Source: Monosporascus cannonballus
Taxonomy: Eukaryota; Ascomycota; Sordariomycetes; Xylariales
Assembly (NCBI GenBank): GCA_004154925.1
Contig: QJNS01000743.1
Coordinates: forward strand, 62,378-126,377
DNA: 64,000 bases
Direction of reading: 5' to 3'
This document shows positions 1 to 10,900 of the stretch, piece by piece; position 1 is the first letter of the stretch; each line of letters starts with the position of its first letter. The notes below the pieces were generated by a model. The model made no database searches. It was not told where the DNA came from and saw only the letters and a program-made list of their open reading frames with translations. Both the position numbers and the translations under genes were made by a program.

Positions 1-925
1 CAGCTAGCAAGGGGTTCTTTAGCACCCCATATACGGAAGATTCCTTCTGATCGGAACATATATGTTCCGGGACTAGATCACCTTAAAGTGCAGTGCGCGT
101 TCTAGAGCACCTGCAACTAGTTATCAATACACACACAACTGATGTCCCTTATATCTGACAAGATCTGACACATTTCCATATACCGGAGATTCCTCGCCGC
201 CTCGGCGCACTCCGCTTGCTCCCAAGTGCTGGCGCATTAGATCGCGCGCGCCGTACGCCTCGACTGGCGTGGGCGTCGCAACACAATTGCCTTCGTTTTA
301 ACAGCGTCTCTTTGGCTCCAGGCTTCAGGGCTTCAGGGCTTTAGGGCTCTAGGTCTTTGCCAGCGTACGGGGCCGCATAGTGTGCTTACCTTCTTTTCTT
401 ATTTGGGACAGGCCAAGACCTTATTTAGGATGCACCAGATCTAAATACGGAAATCGGTTTTAAGGGCGCGGGATTTTCGACACAATAACCTTCGTTTCTT
501 CCGTTCGCAAGCTCAATACATTAAAACGAGGGTATATAGGACATCATACCTATGTGCTGTTGCTCTTGTTCTATCATGCGACCGCTATCAGACCTCTCTT
601 TCGACCCATTCACGTGTAAACCTAATAGTGGGTAAACACAGGGCGTCATACTTATTCATTATCGAGAAGTCGTTCTAAGGTAAGCCATCACTGCGAACGT
701 TTAGTATCCTGATTCCTGCGTTTCGTATCATCCTATATGTTTTCTGTAGACGAAGGTCTAACTTTACCGAAGTGAATTAGTCTATAAAGCGTCCATGGGC
801 TTCATGAGCATAACACGCACTGAGAAGCGTCGCTTTTCTGTACATCGGCAGATTACATCTTTACCGGATTCCTCTCACCTGGCGGTAGGGAGGAATCAGT
901 GCGGTCTGCCACTAGCCACCACGTC
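1..925. other. Intergenic sequence, no gene recognised
   Basis: This stretch has balanced base composition and no reading frame that resembles a known protein. Short open frames near its right end run into the inverted repeat of the neighbouring transposon and are not credible. The one local structure seen is a short 8-bp tandem repeat, listed separately. Confidence 0.6.
323..355 (+). repeat. Short tandem repeat, 8-bp unit x4
   Basis: Four degenerate copies of the unit CTTCAGGG follow one another (cttcaggg, cttcaggg, ctttaggg, ctctaggt). The differences are mostly C/T transitions. No function is suggested by the context. Confidence 0.6.
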
Positions 926-927
926 TA

Positions 928-973
928 AGATGACCCCCCCATCCGCGCTCCATCCCATCAACGCGCCACCCCA
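928..973 (+). repeat. Left terminal inverted repeat of the 1.93-kb transposon
   Basis: It matches the reverse complement of 2816-2861 over about 46 bp with three or four mismatches. It starts directly after the TA at 926-927. Confidence 0.93.
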
Positions 974-1046
974 TAACCGCGTTGCGCGTCGATCCACTTA
1001 CTGATTTCTTTCCATATAAAAAACTTCTTAACAACGCTTTAAAAAA

Positions 1047-2738
1047 TTGAAAAAATTATTTTCTTCTTCAGCAGAATCTGCGCTTTCGAACGATATGCAG
1101 CCTTCAGCTCAATTCCGTGCGGCGCAGGCGATTAACGAGGTAACACGTAGAAGGTCCCTGCGTTCAGCCTCCAAAGGCTACCAGGTTAACAGAAGATATA
1201 TCTCACGCCGCATCCAAGGTGTACGGACGAAAAAAAAGTTCGATGAAAGTTGTCAAAAGCTATTACGAATCCGGGAGGAAGCTTTAGCCCGTTGGGTTAT
1301 CGTACAAGGTCAATTGGGGTATGCGCTACCCCATTTGCGATTCCGCTTATACGCATAACGCCTCCTGATCAATAACGGCAACCCTAAACGCTTAGGAAAA
1401 GGTTAGGTAGCCCGATTTTTGCGTCGCCATCCTGGAATTAGGATTATTAAAGGCAGGTTTATTAACTATAAGCGTTTAAATGGCGTTTCCCCGGCCTTTA
1501 TTAACGTCTTATTCGGACGCTTTTCCTTGCCGGAGGTCAAGGTTATCAAATAAAGGAACCAATTTAACGCGGACGAAATCGGAATAATAGAAGGCATGGG
1601 CGAAAACTGTTTCGTCTTTAAAGAAGCCTTTAGGAAAAATATCCTTTTAAAAAATGCCTTTAAAAAAGGGTAAATCACTATAATCGCCTATATCAGTACT
1701 AACGGGCGATCGCTGCCGTTTTTCGTAATCTTCAACGGCGTTAACATACAATAACAATGGTTTTTTGATTTGGACGATAAAACATACAAAAGCTGGTATT
1801 TTACTACGTTAAAGAACGGCTGGACGAATAACGAAATCGGCTTAAAATGGCTTCGCGAGGTTTTTATTCCCCATACCAAGCCCGAAAACCCGGACGAATA
1901 AAGGCTATTAGTAATTAATGGCTATAAAAGCTATACCACCGAGGAATTTATATAGATGTGCTTTTAAAATAAGATATATATTATTTTTCTGCTTGCCCAT
2001 ATTTCTTATGTTTTCCAGCCTTTTGACGTAAATATATTCGCTACCTTAAAGCGGAAGTACTGCTACTGGTTCCGCGAACGCTATTACGGGCAGGCTTTCG
2101 AGGTTATAGATAAAACCGATTTCCTCTGGGCGTTCGCGAAAACGTAATAGGAGGTTATGATAACCTCGGAGTATATTATAAAGGGTTAGGAAGTAATAGG
2201 TTTGCGTCCTATTAATAAGGCGAAGGTGTTAAATAACAGGTACGTTAAGGAAAGGGGGGGGATAGCAAATGTACCCACCCGGAAATTAATTTTTACCTTA
2301 AAACGATTTAACTTTTTATCCTAATTGGTTGCTTTAAGTGTTAAAATATTTAAATTATCTAAGGAATTAATTCGGATCGAAAAAGCCCTGGTACAGGTTA
2401 ATCCAGCTTACGGGAATCCTACCGTACGTTTCTTGTTTCGCAAGTTCGCCAAAGCCCTTGACGATAAAACCGCCAAACTCTTTGCCACCGAAGTTCTTAA
2501 CAGGCAAATAATTATAGCCTTTGAAAAAACGAAACCTAAAAAGCGTAAGAAAATGCAGCCCGAGCCTAATAAGGGCTTCGTAAAAATGATCTCGGTCAGG
2601 AAGGTGAAGGTAAGGCGGAAGGCCCCTGCGAAGGGACGTTCCACCGTCATTCGGCAAAATCAACAGGAAACCGAGCCTTCCGGAAGCGACGAAAATAACG
2701 AGGTGGAAACGGATTGCATCATTATACGGTCTACTTAG
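1047..2738 (+). pseudogene. DDE transposase (pogo/Fot1 type), RIP-inactivated
   Basis: One reading frame is maintained for about 560 codons without a frameshift but with roughly a dozen stops. The first 103 codons are still open and resemble the CENP-B/Tc5-type helix-turn-helix DNA-binding region (QAINEVTRRRSLRSASKGY, then EEALARWVIVQGQLG). The DDE_1 core follows. The first acidic position is intact (NADEIGIIEG, codon 1572-1574). The second has become Asn (LLVINGYKSY, codon 1917-1919), as expected from GAC to AAT. The third is intact (QPFDVN, codon 2025-2027). A 137-codon open tail (2325-2738) carries a basic KPKKRKKMQPEPNKGF-like segment typical of Fot1-family C termini. Stops are of CAG/CAA/TGG-to-TAG/TAA type. 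It cannot make an active enzyme. Confidence 0.9.
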
Positions 2739-2815
2739 TATGGAATCAATTGATAAAGTGGCTGTTGAGATATTGTTATTTGAATGGAGAGGTTGTTGTG
2801 GCGATGGCTTCAAAA

Positions 2816-2861
2816 TTGGGTGGAGCGTTGATGGGGTGGAGCGCGGATGGGGGGGTCATCT
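2816..2861 (-). repeat. Right terminal inverted repeat of the 1.93-kb transposon
   Basis: It is the inverted partner of 928-973 and ends GGGGGGGTCATCT directly before the TA at 2862-2863. Confidence 0.93.
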
Positions 2862-2863
2862 TA

Positions 2864-3369
2864 TGGGGACGACCTGCTAGATAGATATCTATGTACGTAG
2901 TAGAGTAATCCCTAATCTAGTGGCCGGCCCCTGGGGTTGATTAGCAGAGCAAGATCTTCATCAGGAGCCAGTTTCCCCTAAAACAAAATCGAGGTCAACG
3001 GCCCTGCCAGACCCTGTTTCTAAACCTTGTTCATTACTGAGTCATCACGCAGATATCTCAGTCTCCGTTATGTGGTGGCTGCCCAAATTTCTCCGCTTCG
3101 TCTTGAAAGAATGGTTTTATCCTGGTCAGTGATCTCCATTTTGCAACCGCTCTTAGTATCAGTGCTATGGGCCCGAAGCGCCGCAATGCTAAAGCCTGTG
3201 TCGGGTCAGATTACCGAGTATGCTGCTATTTAGGACGCCAGTACCCTAAATGTGATGAGCGAGGTCTATCTGCGGATTAGAAGCGATATCACCTTAGTAG
3301 TGTACGTAGAGGCAGGCAAGGCAGAGTTGATATTAGGATCACCTGCACACCAATTACCTAATTCCATGT
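2864..3369. other. Intergenic sequence between two DNA transposons
   Basis: About 500 bp of balanced composition lie between the two Tc1/mariner-type elements. No protein, RNA gene or repeat is recognised in it. Confidence 0.6.
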
Positions 3370-3371
3370 TA

Positions 3372-3411
3372 ACCTCGGACCCCACATAATGAATAACCCT
3401 AACAATAAATA
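3372..3411 (+). repeat. Left terminal inverted repeat of the 1.84-kb transposon
   Basis: It matches the reverse complement of 5170-5209 almost perfectly through AATAACCCTAACAAT and then drifts. Confidence 0.9.
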
Positions 3412-3899
3412 GGGAAAACACACCCAAAATCATAGTAACCTACATATTCCAAAGCCTTTTAACAACGCAACAACGTATTTCTTAATAAAATAAAGCTATT
3501 TAGGCTATTTAGCTTTGCGCTACCTTTTTTAACAGGCTGCTTTTTAATATAACTATTAATTAGGACCTAATCGTAAGCCTTTATAAGCTTTAAACGCTTA
3601 ATAACTTTATCCTTAACCGACCTAATATCTAATAAATTCGTAAAAATCTTATTCGGTTACTTAATAACAATTTAACGTTTGCAATTTTCCTATTTCTCGA
3701 ATTTCGTGCGCAAAAATTAATTATTATAACGAAAAATAACGTTTTTAATATTAAAATTATTAAGCCCCTTAATAACTTTAATTATTACCTTCCGTATATC
3801 GCAAAACGCCTCCGTCTAATTGTATAAGGCCGTTCCCATATTTTTTCGTAACTTTAAGGCCTTATAAAAGATATATATTCAATTTCGTTCTAGCTATTA

Positions 3900-5135
3900 A
3901 TTATTTATTCCGGAAATATTTTCGACTTAGGGGTCGACTGGGGTACTATTTCGAGGTCCTCCAATACCATTTCGGGTCTAAAAGGAAATAAGCCGGTATA
4001 ACGCTATCCAGCTTTAATATTTTTATCGGTAAAAACAATCTTAACAACCTCGCAATACGCTTTTAACATATAGCGTTTATATTCGAAAACTATTACAAAT
4101 AATCCGCCGGCCTCCTACAAAATAATACGATATTCTTTTTTAAATACGGAAAATACGGCAATATCGAATAACTAAAAATTTTTATTTAAATAAAATAAAA
4201 AATATACAAAGGCAATTTTATTTTTAAAGCATTTTTATATAAAAACAAAAGATACGTATATAATATAGCCATTTAAAATAAGCAACCGTTATTTATCATA
4301 AAAACAAAATTTAATTTCTGAAGAAAAAATAAATTTTAATTATTTTAACGTAATAATATTAATAATTTACTCTTTCGGAATTAACATATATTCGGCCTTT
4401 TTAATATTTTCGAATAATTACTATTTTTAAACGGTAAAACTATTAAAAATATATATGGCCGTACCTTTTCCTTATATAAAGCCGATATATTCGAAAATAA
4501 ATACCTATAACGTTACCCCCGATTTTCCAAGCTTCGCGCAAACCGTTTCCGAAAATCCCATAACCGTTTCATTAACTTATTCCCCCTTTTAAACGCCCGT
4601 TTTATCCATATTGTACTCGTTCGTAAGCTTAATTTTATATTTAATTCGGACGGCGGCGAAAAGGGGGAAAAACTTGCGGACATCGTCGTAATCACGTACC
4701 TTTAGGCGGTTCCGGAGCATAATTTGTTTTTTTTTTCCGTATATTTCTTATTATATCGTACGATAAAACGATTAATCCAATTTTTCCCAAAAATCCCTTT
4801 AAGGCTTAATAAAACTTTTACCATCTAACAGATTTATATTTTCATAAACGTACGGCCGTATATCTTTTCGTACAATATCTAATTAACAAACTTATCCTTT
4901 TCCTAATCCGACAACTTATACGCTTTAATTTTGGTTTCGGAACGTAATTTAAAACCATAAACGCAATATAATAAGGTCGACTGGGGTATATCGAATCGCA
5001 AGTTCGCAAAGGTTTCGAAATTACCTTTCGCTATAAAATTCTTAATATCCCGAATTTTACGCTTTCGGTCGAAATTAACTATCTTTACCCGTAATTAATT
5101 GACGAAAAGGTTATTAAGTTATCGCGGAATAAAGC
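3900..5135 (-). pseudogene. DDE transposase remnant (pogo/Fot1 type), minus strand
   Basis: Translation of the minus strand gives an ordered set of family landmarks with many stops and at least one frame change. A motif GKNWINRF near 4770-4800 is the usual end of the DNA-binding half. TNEYNMDKTGV follows, with the first catalytic Asp at 4604-4606. Then comes RLLILNGY, where the second acidic residue has become Asn (4271-4273). LFDIAVFSVFKKEYR holds the third Asp (4163-4165). Finally a Trp-to-stop version of the conserved AGW-RYTGLFPF block appears. The order and spacing agree with Fot1/Ant1-like transposases. Heavy CAA/CAG/TGG-to-stop change points to RIP. Confidence 0.82.
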
Positions 5136-5169
5136 TTTAAGGAATGGTTGTTATTATGGAGAAAAGTCG

Positions 5170-5209
5170 TATTCATTGTTAGGGTTATTCATTATGTGGG
5201 GTCCGAGGC
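5170..5209 (-). repeat. Right terminal inverted repeat of the 1.84-kb transposon
   Basis: It is the inverted partner of 3372-3411 and ends in GGGGTCCGAGGC just before the TA at 5210-5211. Confidence 0.9.
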
Positions 5210-5211
5210 TA

Positions 5212-5796
5212 GAAAACAGAAGAGTGTGACCTAGACTCTCCCAGTAATTACAAGGATCTTACATCTTACGTATCTTACGTGTTATCAGATTCTCTGAGTA
5301 ATACGTATGGTATGCAGGCAGCCATCGTAATCAACGTTCCTGACTAATGAACATTCAAACAAATACCAACACAGAGCGGTATATACTTACATTGAAGAGG
5401 ATGACGAGAATAGCGGCCAACCCGCTACTTGGCTAAGTCTTCATCTGCATCTTCCGCAACACGATGCCAGGCAATATGACTGGAGCGATGAATGTTGCAG
5501 TACATGGCCGCATGCTGCCTCTGAAGATACTTTTCCTATTTAGGAAGGCAGTCAGTCCTACTTAGAATAAAAGTTGACACGTTAATCCTAGGTTCGATCC
5601 TTTGGTACCTTCATAAATACACCTGAAACGAGGGCATAACATTCCGGGCAAGAAAGAATTTGCATTTGCGCTATGCTTAAAACTACCAGCCGAACTGCCC
5701 GCCTTCTTGTCGATCCCATATATATATATCTGGAAGGTCTGTGTTCCTGAGCATTTCGTAACCAAAATCATGCACGTCAGCACAGCCGGGGCTTAG
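5212..5796. other. Intergenic sequence, no gene recognised
   Basis: Nothing is recognised with confidence. A 73-codon minus-strand frame (5562-5783) lies immediately downstream of the longer minus-strand frame at 5797-6324, and could be part of the same doubtful gene. Confidence 0.45.
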
Positions 5797-6324
5797 TTAG
5801 AGAAAACCATTTAGGAAGGCCGTAAGGCTGCACGGGACAGGAGATATCCGGAATAGTACATTGGCACCGATCTTACATAGACTCTTGCTTATTTCCTGCC
5901 ATATGCCGGAACTGATATAGTTGAAAGTGATAAAAATAAGCAGAACTAAGCCAGAAAGTGTGTGGTGTGCGTGCCCTATATAGGTAAGAGCGTACAATAC
6001 ATCCTGTAATCCGCTCATTCTAGCGATCTGCTCTCTGACCTGTACAACGATGAGACGTGACGCTGAGATGGGCACGTTACTCTGCCGAACAAGGCTGGGA
6101 TTCGCAGCTGGCCATCCCAAGACAAAGGCCGCCAAACTATGTGAAGATTCATCCTGAAGAGTTGGGGCACAGGGATCTAAATATTCGTCTACCAGTCTAT
6201 GAAGACAGAGGGGGGGGTGTCGAGGAGTGCACCGTCTGCCATGTTCCGCATCTACTTGTGTGGTTTCCGGCTCTATCGATGTCTTCCACCAGCTTGGTAA
6301 TGCAGGAACCATCATGTAGGTCAT
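5797..6324 (-). CDS. Doubtful hypothetical protein, 175 aa
   Basis: This is the second longest open frame in the GC-balanced block after the lysozyme-like gene. No family is recognised. The predicted product is Cys/Pro-rich at the N terminus. It has one hydrophobic stretch (around LSGLVLLIFITFNYISSGIW, residues about 120-140) that could be a membrane segment. Upstream on the same strand two further frames follow head to tail with slight overlaps: 6581-6790 (69 aa) and 6321-6593 (90 aa). The whole 5.56-6.79 kb stretch could therefore be a decayed or intron-containing minus-strand gene. No splice sites or homology were established. An open frame of this length could also arise by chance here. 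Confidence 0.2.
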   Translation of the reverse strand: MTYMMVPALPSWWKTSIEPETTQVDAEHGRRCTPRHPPLCLHRLVDEYLDPCAPTLQDESSHSLAAFVLGWPAANPSLVRQSNVPISASRLIVVQVREQIARMSGLQDVLYALTYIGHAHHTLSGLVLLIFITFNYISSGIWQEISKSLCKIGANVLFRISPVPCSLTAFLNGFL

Positions 6325-6884
6325 GATTCCTTTAGTCGTATGAGGAAACTGACACTACCATCGCCAAGGAGTCTCAGTCTGCCAGGGCTGAACAGCCACT
6401 GCTGGTGAGGCCAAGAGACGGTAGATACAGTCGAAGGGTTAGTTTCCTTCAAAATAACACATGGTAACGAAACAAGAACCGCTATTTCGGTCTTGCATGT
6501 CCATTTGGATGCCAAGTAAAGCTTCCTTTTCTGGGAGGTATCACTGACCTGACTGGTCGAATTCGACGTCAGACTGGATGTTACGGAAGACATCTAAGCA
6601 GTGCATGTTTAGGAAGGTCCGCTCTAGACGTCAAGCCCCCTAGTATGATGCGGGTCAATGGGAAGTGGACGGGAGTAAGCAACATCGCCCTGATCGGACT
6701 TAGAGCCTCAGATATTGTCTCCTTAACGATGTTAGAAACAACTATAAAGGGGCAGGTGATCGCCCTGTCTACAGTCGGGATTCTAGTCACTAAGCATCAA
6801 GCACAGCAGCACAACGCTCAAGTCATTCCTTGGCCACTATATTTCGTCACTCCTTAACAACATCACGCTTTGAAGTCGCTTTGA

Positions 6885-6923
6885 TAGCCCTCTCTCTCTT
6901 CAGCCTACCATATACCACTCAAA
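6885..6923 (+). promoter_or_regulatory. Pyrimidine-rich leader and start context of the lysozyme-like gene
   Basis: A CT-rich tract (ccctctctctcttcagcc) lies about 20-35 bases before the ATG, a common feature of fungal promoters and leaders. The start context is CTCAAAATG with A at -3, which is favourable for initiation. The tract also contains a cttcag 3' splice-like string, but the frame upstream gives no reason to place an exon there. Confidence 0.4.
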
Positions 6924-7637
6924 ATGTACGGAAAGACCTTTTTGACCACTGTTTCCCTTGCGGCAGTCGCTGCTGCATTCCCGACTACCCGCCTCATGGA
7001 GTCCGCAAAGCGCGCCGTTGCGGACCAGTACACTTTCTTCCAGGGTGATGGGTCGGCTGCCGCGGGATGGCCATCTATCCAGAGCTGGGGCTCCTACGAT
7101 GAGCTCTGGAACGCTAACGCTCCTTTGATGCGCCAGTCCTGTGGCTGGAACGGCTGGGGCGCTGACAACTCCGAGCAGGAGATCAGCGCCATTAACAGCG
7201 CCATCCAGCAGGTTTCTGGCCAGACCAGCGTCGACAGCCGCTTCATCCTCGCCATCATCATGCAAGAGAGCAAGGGCTGTGTCCGAGCGCCCACAACCAA
7301 CAACGGCGTTGTCAACCCCGGTCTGATGCAATCCCATAACGGCGTCGGCGCCTGTGCAGGCGTGAACCCCTGCCCGGCAGAGACAATCCTCCAGATGGTG
7401 ATCGACGGCACTGCCGGCACTGCCTCGGGTGACGGTCTACAGCAGACCCTTGCTAGAGCCTCCAGCGACCTTGGTGACTCAGGCGCGCGCGCATTTTACG
7501 CCGCCGCCCGCTTGTACAACAGCGGCTCCGTCGACTACAACAACCTCAACAACGGTTTTACGAGCACCATGTGCTACGCAGCCGACGTTGCCAACCGCCT
7601 TACAGGCTGGACCCTTGCCCCCAGCGGCTGCTTCTAG
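6924..7637 (+). CDS. Secreted lysozyme-like protein (SLT/GH23-like fold), 237 aa
   Basis: The product starts with a short positively charged N terminus and a hydrophobic Ala-rich stretch (MYGKTFLTTVSLAAVAAA), a clear signal peptide. A Lys-Arg at 29-30 follows and could be cut by a Kex2-type protease to release a mature protein of about 207 residues. The mature part contains FILAIIMQESKGC with Glu115 in the position of the catalytic Glu of SLT/goose-lysozyme-like transglycosylases, followed by NPGLMQ (131-136), the second hallmark of that fold. Six cysteines (73, 119, 144, 150, 217, 236) could form three disulfides, fitting an extracellular enzyme. The likely substrate is a beta-1,4-linked amino-sugar polymer such as bacterial peptidoglycan, but this is inferred from family resemblance. 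The gene is intronless, GC-rich at third positions, and undamaged by RIP. It stands alone, with no recognised co-regulated neighbours. Confidence 0.88.
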   Translation: MYGKTFLTTVSLAAVAAAFPTTRLMESAKRAVADQYTFFQGDGSAAAGWPSIQSWGSYDELWNANAPLMRQSCGWNGWGADNSEQEISAINSAIQQVSGQTSVDSRFILAIIMQESKGCVRAPTTNNGVVNPGLMQSHNGVGACAGVNPCPAETILQMVIDGTAGTASGDGLQQTLARASSDLGDSGARAFYAAARLYNSGSVDYNNLNNGFTSTMCYAADVANRLTGWTLAPSGCF

Positions 7638-7903
7638 ATATCTTGATCTGTGATCATGATGTTGATCCACGACGGTAGAGGACTGAGTGGAGACCTTTCG
7701 TTTCTTTCTGCATATAGTCTGCATCATATTTTATGCTTGTCTGTGCATGCGTTGTGTACATAGACGGTTTGGATCTTCGAGTTCATGTATTGAGATGGTG
7801 GAATGTTTGAATGAATATTCAGTTTATCGCATTACATCCTGAAAGTAGAAGTCTAAACCCGACCACAACAACTGCCCGGCCCAAAGGTGTTTGATATATG
7901 AAA

Positions 7904-7909
7904 AATAAA
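7904..7909 (+). terminator. Possible polyadenylation signal
   Basis: A canonical AATAAA lies about 265 bases after the stop codon of the lysozyme-like gene. It is the nearest such hexamer noticed downstream. The distance is usual for a fungal 3' UTR, but transcript ends are unknown. Confidence 0.35.
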
Positions 7910-10900
7910 GATAAAAAGTTGCGAGAACGGTTGCAAGTAATATCGAGTTATGATACTTTTGGATAATCAATTAAATATAATAGTTAGGTATTACTTACCT
8001 TTACTAATTAAAGGTTTAGAGTCCTTAGATTATTCCTCTCCCCTCGTTAAGCAAATAGTTAGCCACAAACAGAAGGCGAAGAGCCATCAACTTCAATATC
8101 AACATACCGGCATTACAAGATTGCTACTTAATAGGGTAGCGGAGTCAAATAGCAACCTGAGAGCATTGACACAATGTGATACCATCGTGTTCGCGGCACG
8201 GCACAACTTAAATGCTCCAGGATCCGGGAAGTTATAGACTTCATTGAAAACGAGGCAGATGCCGCGATTCCCAAAACCCAGCACAGTCTTTGCCTGCCTC
8301 CTGGGTCTACCCATCACCCAACTAGCGGGATGCTAGGAGTGAGCCTTACCTGGAGTCCAAGGCGGCTGTGTCATCTGCTGGATGGCTTCTTTGAACTACC
8401 TGCATGGAGCATGGCTGCCAGAGTTGTGACTTTTTTGATCGCGACTCTCGTGGTTTTTACCCCTATGACAGTGGGATTTGTTGACGCAGCTTGTAAGGGC
8501 GGTGGGCTCGTGCTGCTTGGTGTCCGTAGACCCCTAAGTCGCGGTAGATGGATATGAGTACCTGGCGGGACCAGTATCATGGTAGCCGCCATCTATAATC
8601 GGCACTTTCCCGACGGTGTATTACGGGCCGCATAAAGTTTGTTCCTGCATCTAATCCCCGGTTCGATTAGCTGAATTGTATTCAGCTGGATGTTGTGCGT
8701 TTTCCGATTTTGAAGCTTTGGAGTTCGATCTACCATGGGCAGAGCGCGCTGATCAGTGATTACGGCGTTGACTCACCACGAAATAATGACCTCTCGTACT
8801 CTTAGAGCTAGTATGTGTCCTTTCGAGCGGCATGCTAGTTAGCCTTAGCATTATCGAAAATGCCATGTTAAAGATCGAATGACATTCAGCTAGAGGTATT
8901 TACTGTTTGATAATAAGTTGAATGAAAAGTAATCTCGAAAGGAGGGGAGGAGAGAATCCGAGCACCGACATAGGCTGCTTGAAGGTTGCCATGGAGGTAA
9001 GAACCGACGTCGTGAAAAAAGTGACCTTTTTAAGACACATATACCGCCTAGTAACATAATCCGATGACTTGCTACCGAGGCATCATACCGGCCTACGACA
9101 TATTGAGATCGGTATCGATAGGGGAAAAGTAACTAAATGGCCACGCCGGGTCATAAAACTGGCGAGCGGGATCGCGCATGGAATGCCAGTAAGGCGTTGG
9201 GAAAATATAGAGGATGACCCCCCCTTAACTGACAGGTGTGTTCCCACGGTCAGTCAGTATATGATATAGGCCTCCTATTCGATAACCAAAGTCATTGCGC
9301 GGCCGGAGCAGCTGCAGCGAGTCTGGGCGGTACCTAGATATCTGTCAATCGGGTTATCACCCTTCATCTGAATGCTCTATCTCGTGAAGACTCTCATAGC
9401 CAGAACTCATAATGGACGATGCTCGCAAAGTAAAATACTTTCCAGATAACATGAGGGATGCACGTTCCCACAGCCTACCTCGATGGTATAACCTAACCAA
9501 ATACCTCCGATCAAGAGCAAGTGGTCATATAGAGAAGTCTCTTGGAGGCAGCCAGGTCAGTCATACTTGCGCAAGGCAACTACCATTGCCGCTGGACTGT
9601 TTGGCAGCTTGGGGATGGTGGCTTGACCAAACTAATAAGGGGGCTAGTATGACATGATGTCGGTTAGTGTACTCCGTCTCAGACCACAGGTGTGGAAGGC
9701 GATGCCGGTAGTCTGTATCACAGCCTCGAACAGTCCCCTTCTCTAAACACAATCGCGAACTATGACAAGATTTACAACCAGGCTTGAGGCTCGCCGTTTC
9801 TCAGGTCCCCTGGATGACAGCCGCTCATCGCACGCCGATCATGGCCCAGGGAATGTGAGTAGAACCCCCCATGCCCTGCGTACAACGAGGTGCGCAGGCG
9901 GAGAATTCCATTAGAAGCTGGAAGTGGCGAACCAGAATATCGAACGCAAGGATTCGGCCTATTTTACAACCCTGTCTTCACTTCTTCTGTACCTACCTAG
10001 TTGCCTCCGATCACGCATAACTCCATCGCGACGGATGAAATCCAGTTTAACGTACATAGTAAGCGTGATCTTCGAGAGCTCTATGTGACGATGTGGTATT
10101 TTGAGTTCAGGGGTCCGCATGATCTCTTATTTTTGATGCGGCTACGTGCATGACCAAGTATTTGATGGCATATATGTACTGCTATTAACACATCACAATG
10201 ACCAATCATGCATCACCCACGTATTCCAGGCATGTTTTCTAGAGCTATAACGCGTTATTTATTCGACAATTAGGAGTTGGTGGTTGTAAAGTCACTCAAA
10301 AGGCTCCCCCAACTTGATAAGGTGTGTATCAGGAGCAAGAAGAGCAGTAGTAAAGGAGAACCCTTTCTCCCCAGGCGTAGCTATCCAAGGCATATCGAAA
10401 GTAACAACAATACATCATCGACGTACGAGGACAGCTCTAGCACTTGGCCTGCGACCAAGTCCCGAGATGTTATCATAGACTCTGACCGCTCTCTACATTT
10501 AGCATCTAAGTTCTTCCGTTCTAGCGGTAGGTTTTCCTTGGTAGCAGGGGAGTCAATATCTGCCGAACGTAGCGTCAAACTATTAGGGACACCGAGCTCG
10601 TTGTCATAGTATGTCGGACATCTTTAAGAGCGATCGGTTTATTGGCTACGCTTCACCCTCTTCACTTTTGAATTCGGGTGCCAATGCACCTACTTCCTAC
10701 CCACCAAGTTAGCCTTCCACCCCCGGGAGTGTTTAAGAGGAGACACTTGGAAATTCAGAGTGCGGCCTTTGCGTAAGTCAGCCACGTGGGTTCGAGGTCG
10801 CAAGCTCTCCGCCCCCAATGGTACCGCATCACCTCTGATATTGCTGCCCAGTTAAAACACACATCTAGAGTTCCACTCGGAATAAGGGCACTCCCGGAAG

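Larger units (their letters stand above)
928..2861 (+). mobile_element. Tc1/mariner superfamily DNA transposon, pogo/Fot1-like, inactivated
   Basis: A 1934-bp element has long terminal inverted repeats of about 46 bp that begin AGATGACCCCCCCATCCGCG. It is flanked on both sides by TA (926-927 and 2862-2863), the target duplication expected for Tc1/mariner elements. The interior carries one transposase reading frame on the plus strand, running from just inside the left repeat to just before the right repeat and broken only by stop codons. The paired repeats differ by only a few transitions. The element must have been complete when it inserted and was killed later by point mutation, most likely RIP. 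Confidence 0.92.
3372..5209 (-). mobile_element. Second Tc1/mariner-type DNA transposon (pogo/Fot1-like), RIP-degraded
   Basis: This 1838-bp element is bounded by terminal inverted repeats of about 38-40 bp starting RCCTCGGACCCCACATAATG. It is flanked by TA at 3370-3371 and 5210-5211. The terminal sequence is unrelated to that of the element at 928-2861, so it is a different family. The interior is strongly AT-rich. It carries the remains of a transposase on the minus strand. Confidence 0.88.

Noticed and set aside
5583..5605. tRNA-like B-box GGTTCGATCC
   Set aside because: The flanking bases do not form a T-arm, and no A-box, anticodon arm or acceptor stem is found. Two similar GGTTCGA strings (about 8658 and 10790) fail as well.
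8330..8557. 75-codon frame with a hydrophobic stretch
   Set aside because: It is short, without family resemblance, and overlaps an equally long frame on the other strand.
9205..9226. GATGACCCCCCCTTAA resembling the Fot1-like terminal repeat
   Set aside because: Similarity stops after the C-run, there is no inverted partner, and there is no TA-bounded unit.
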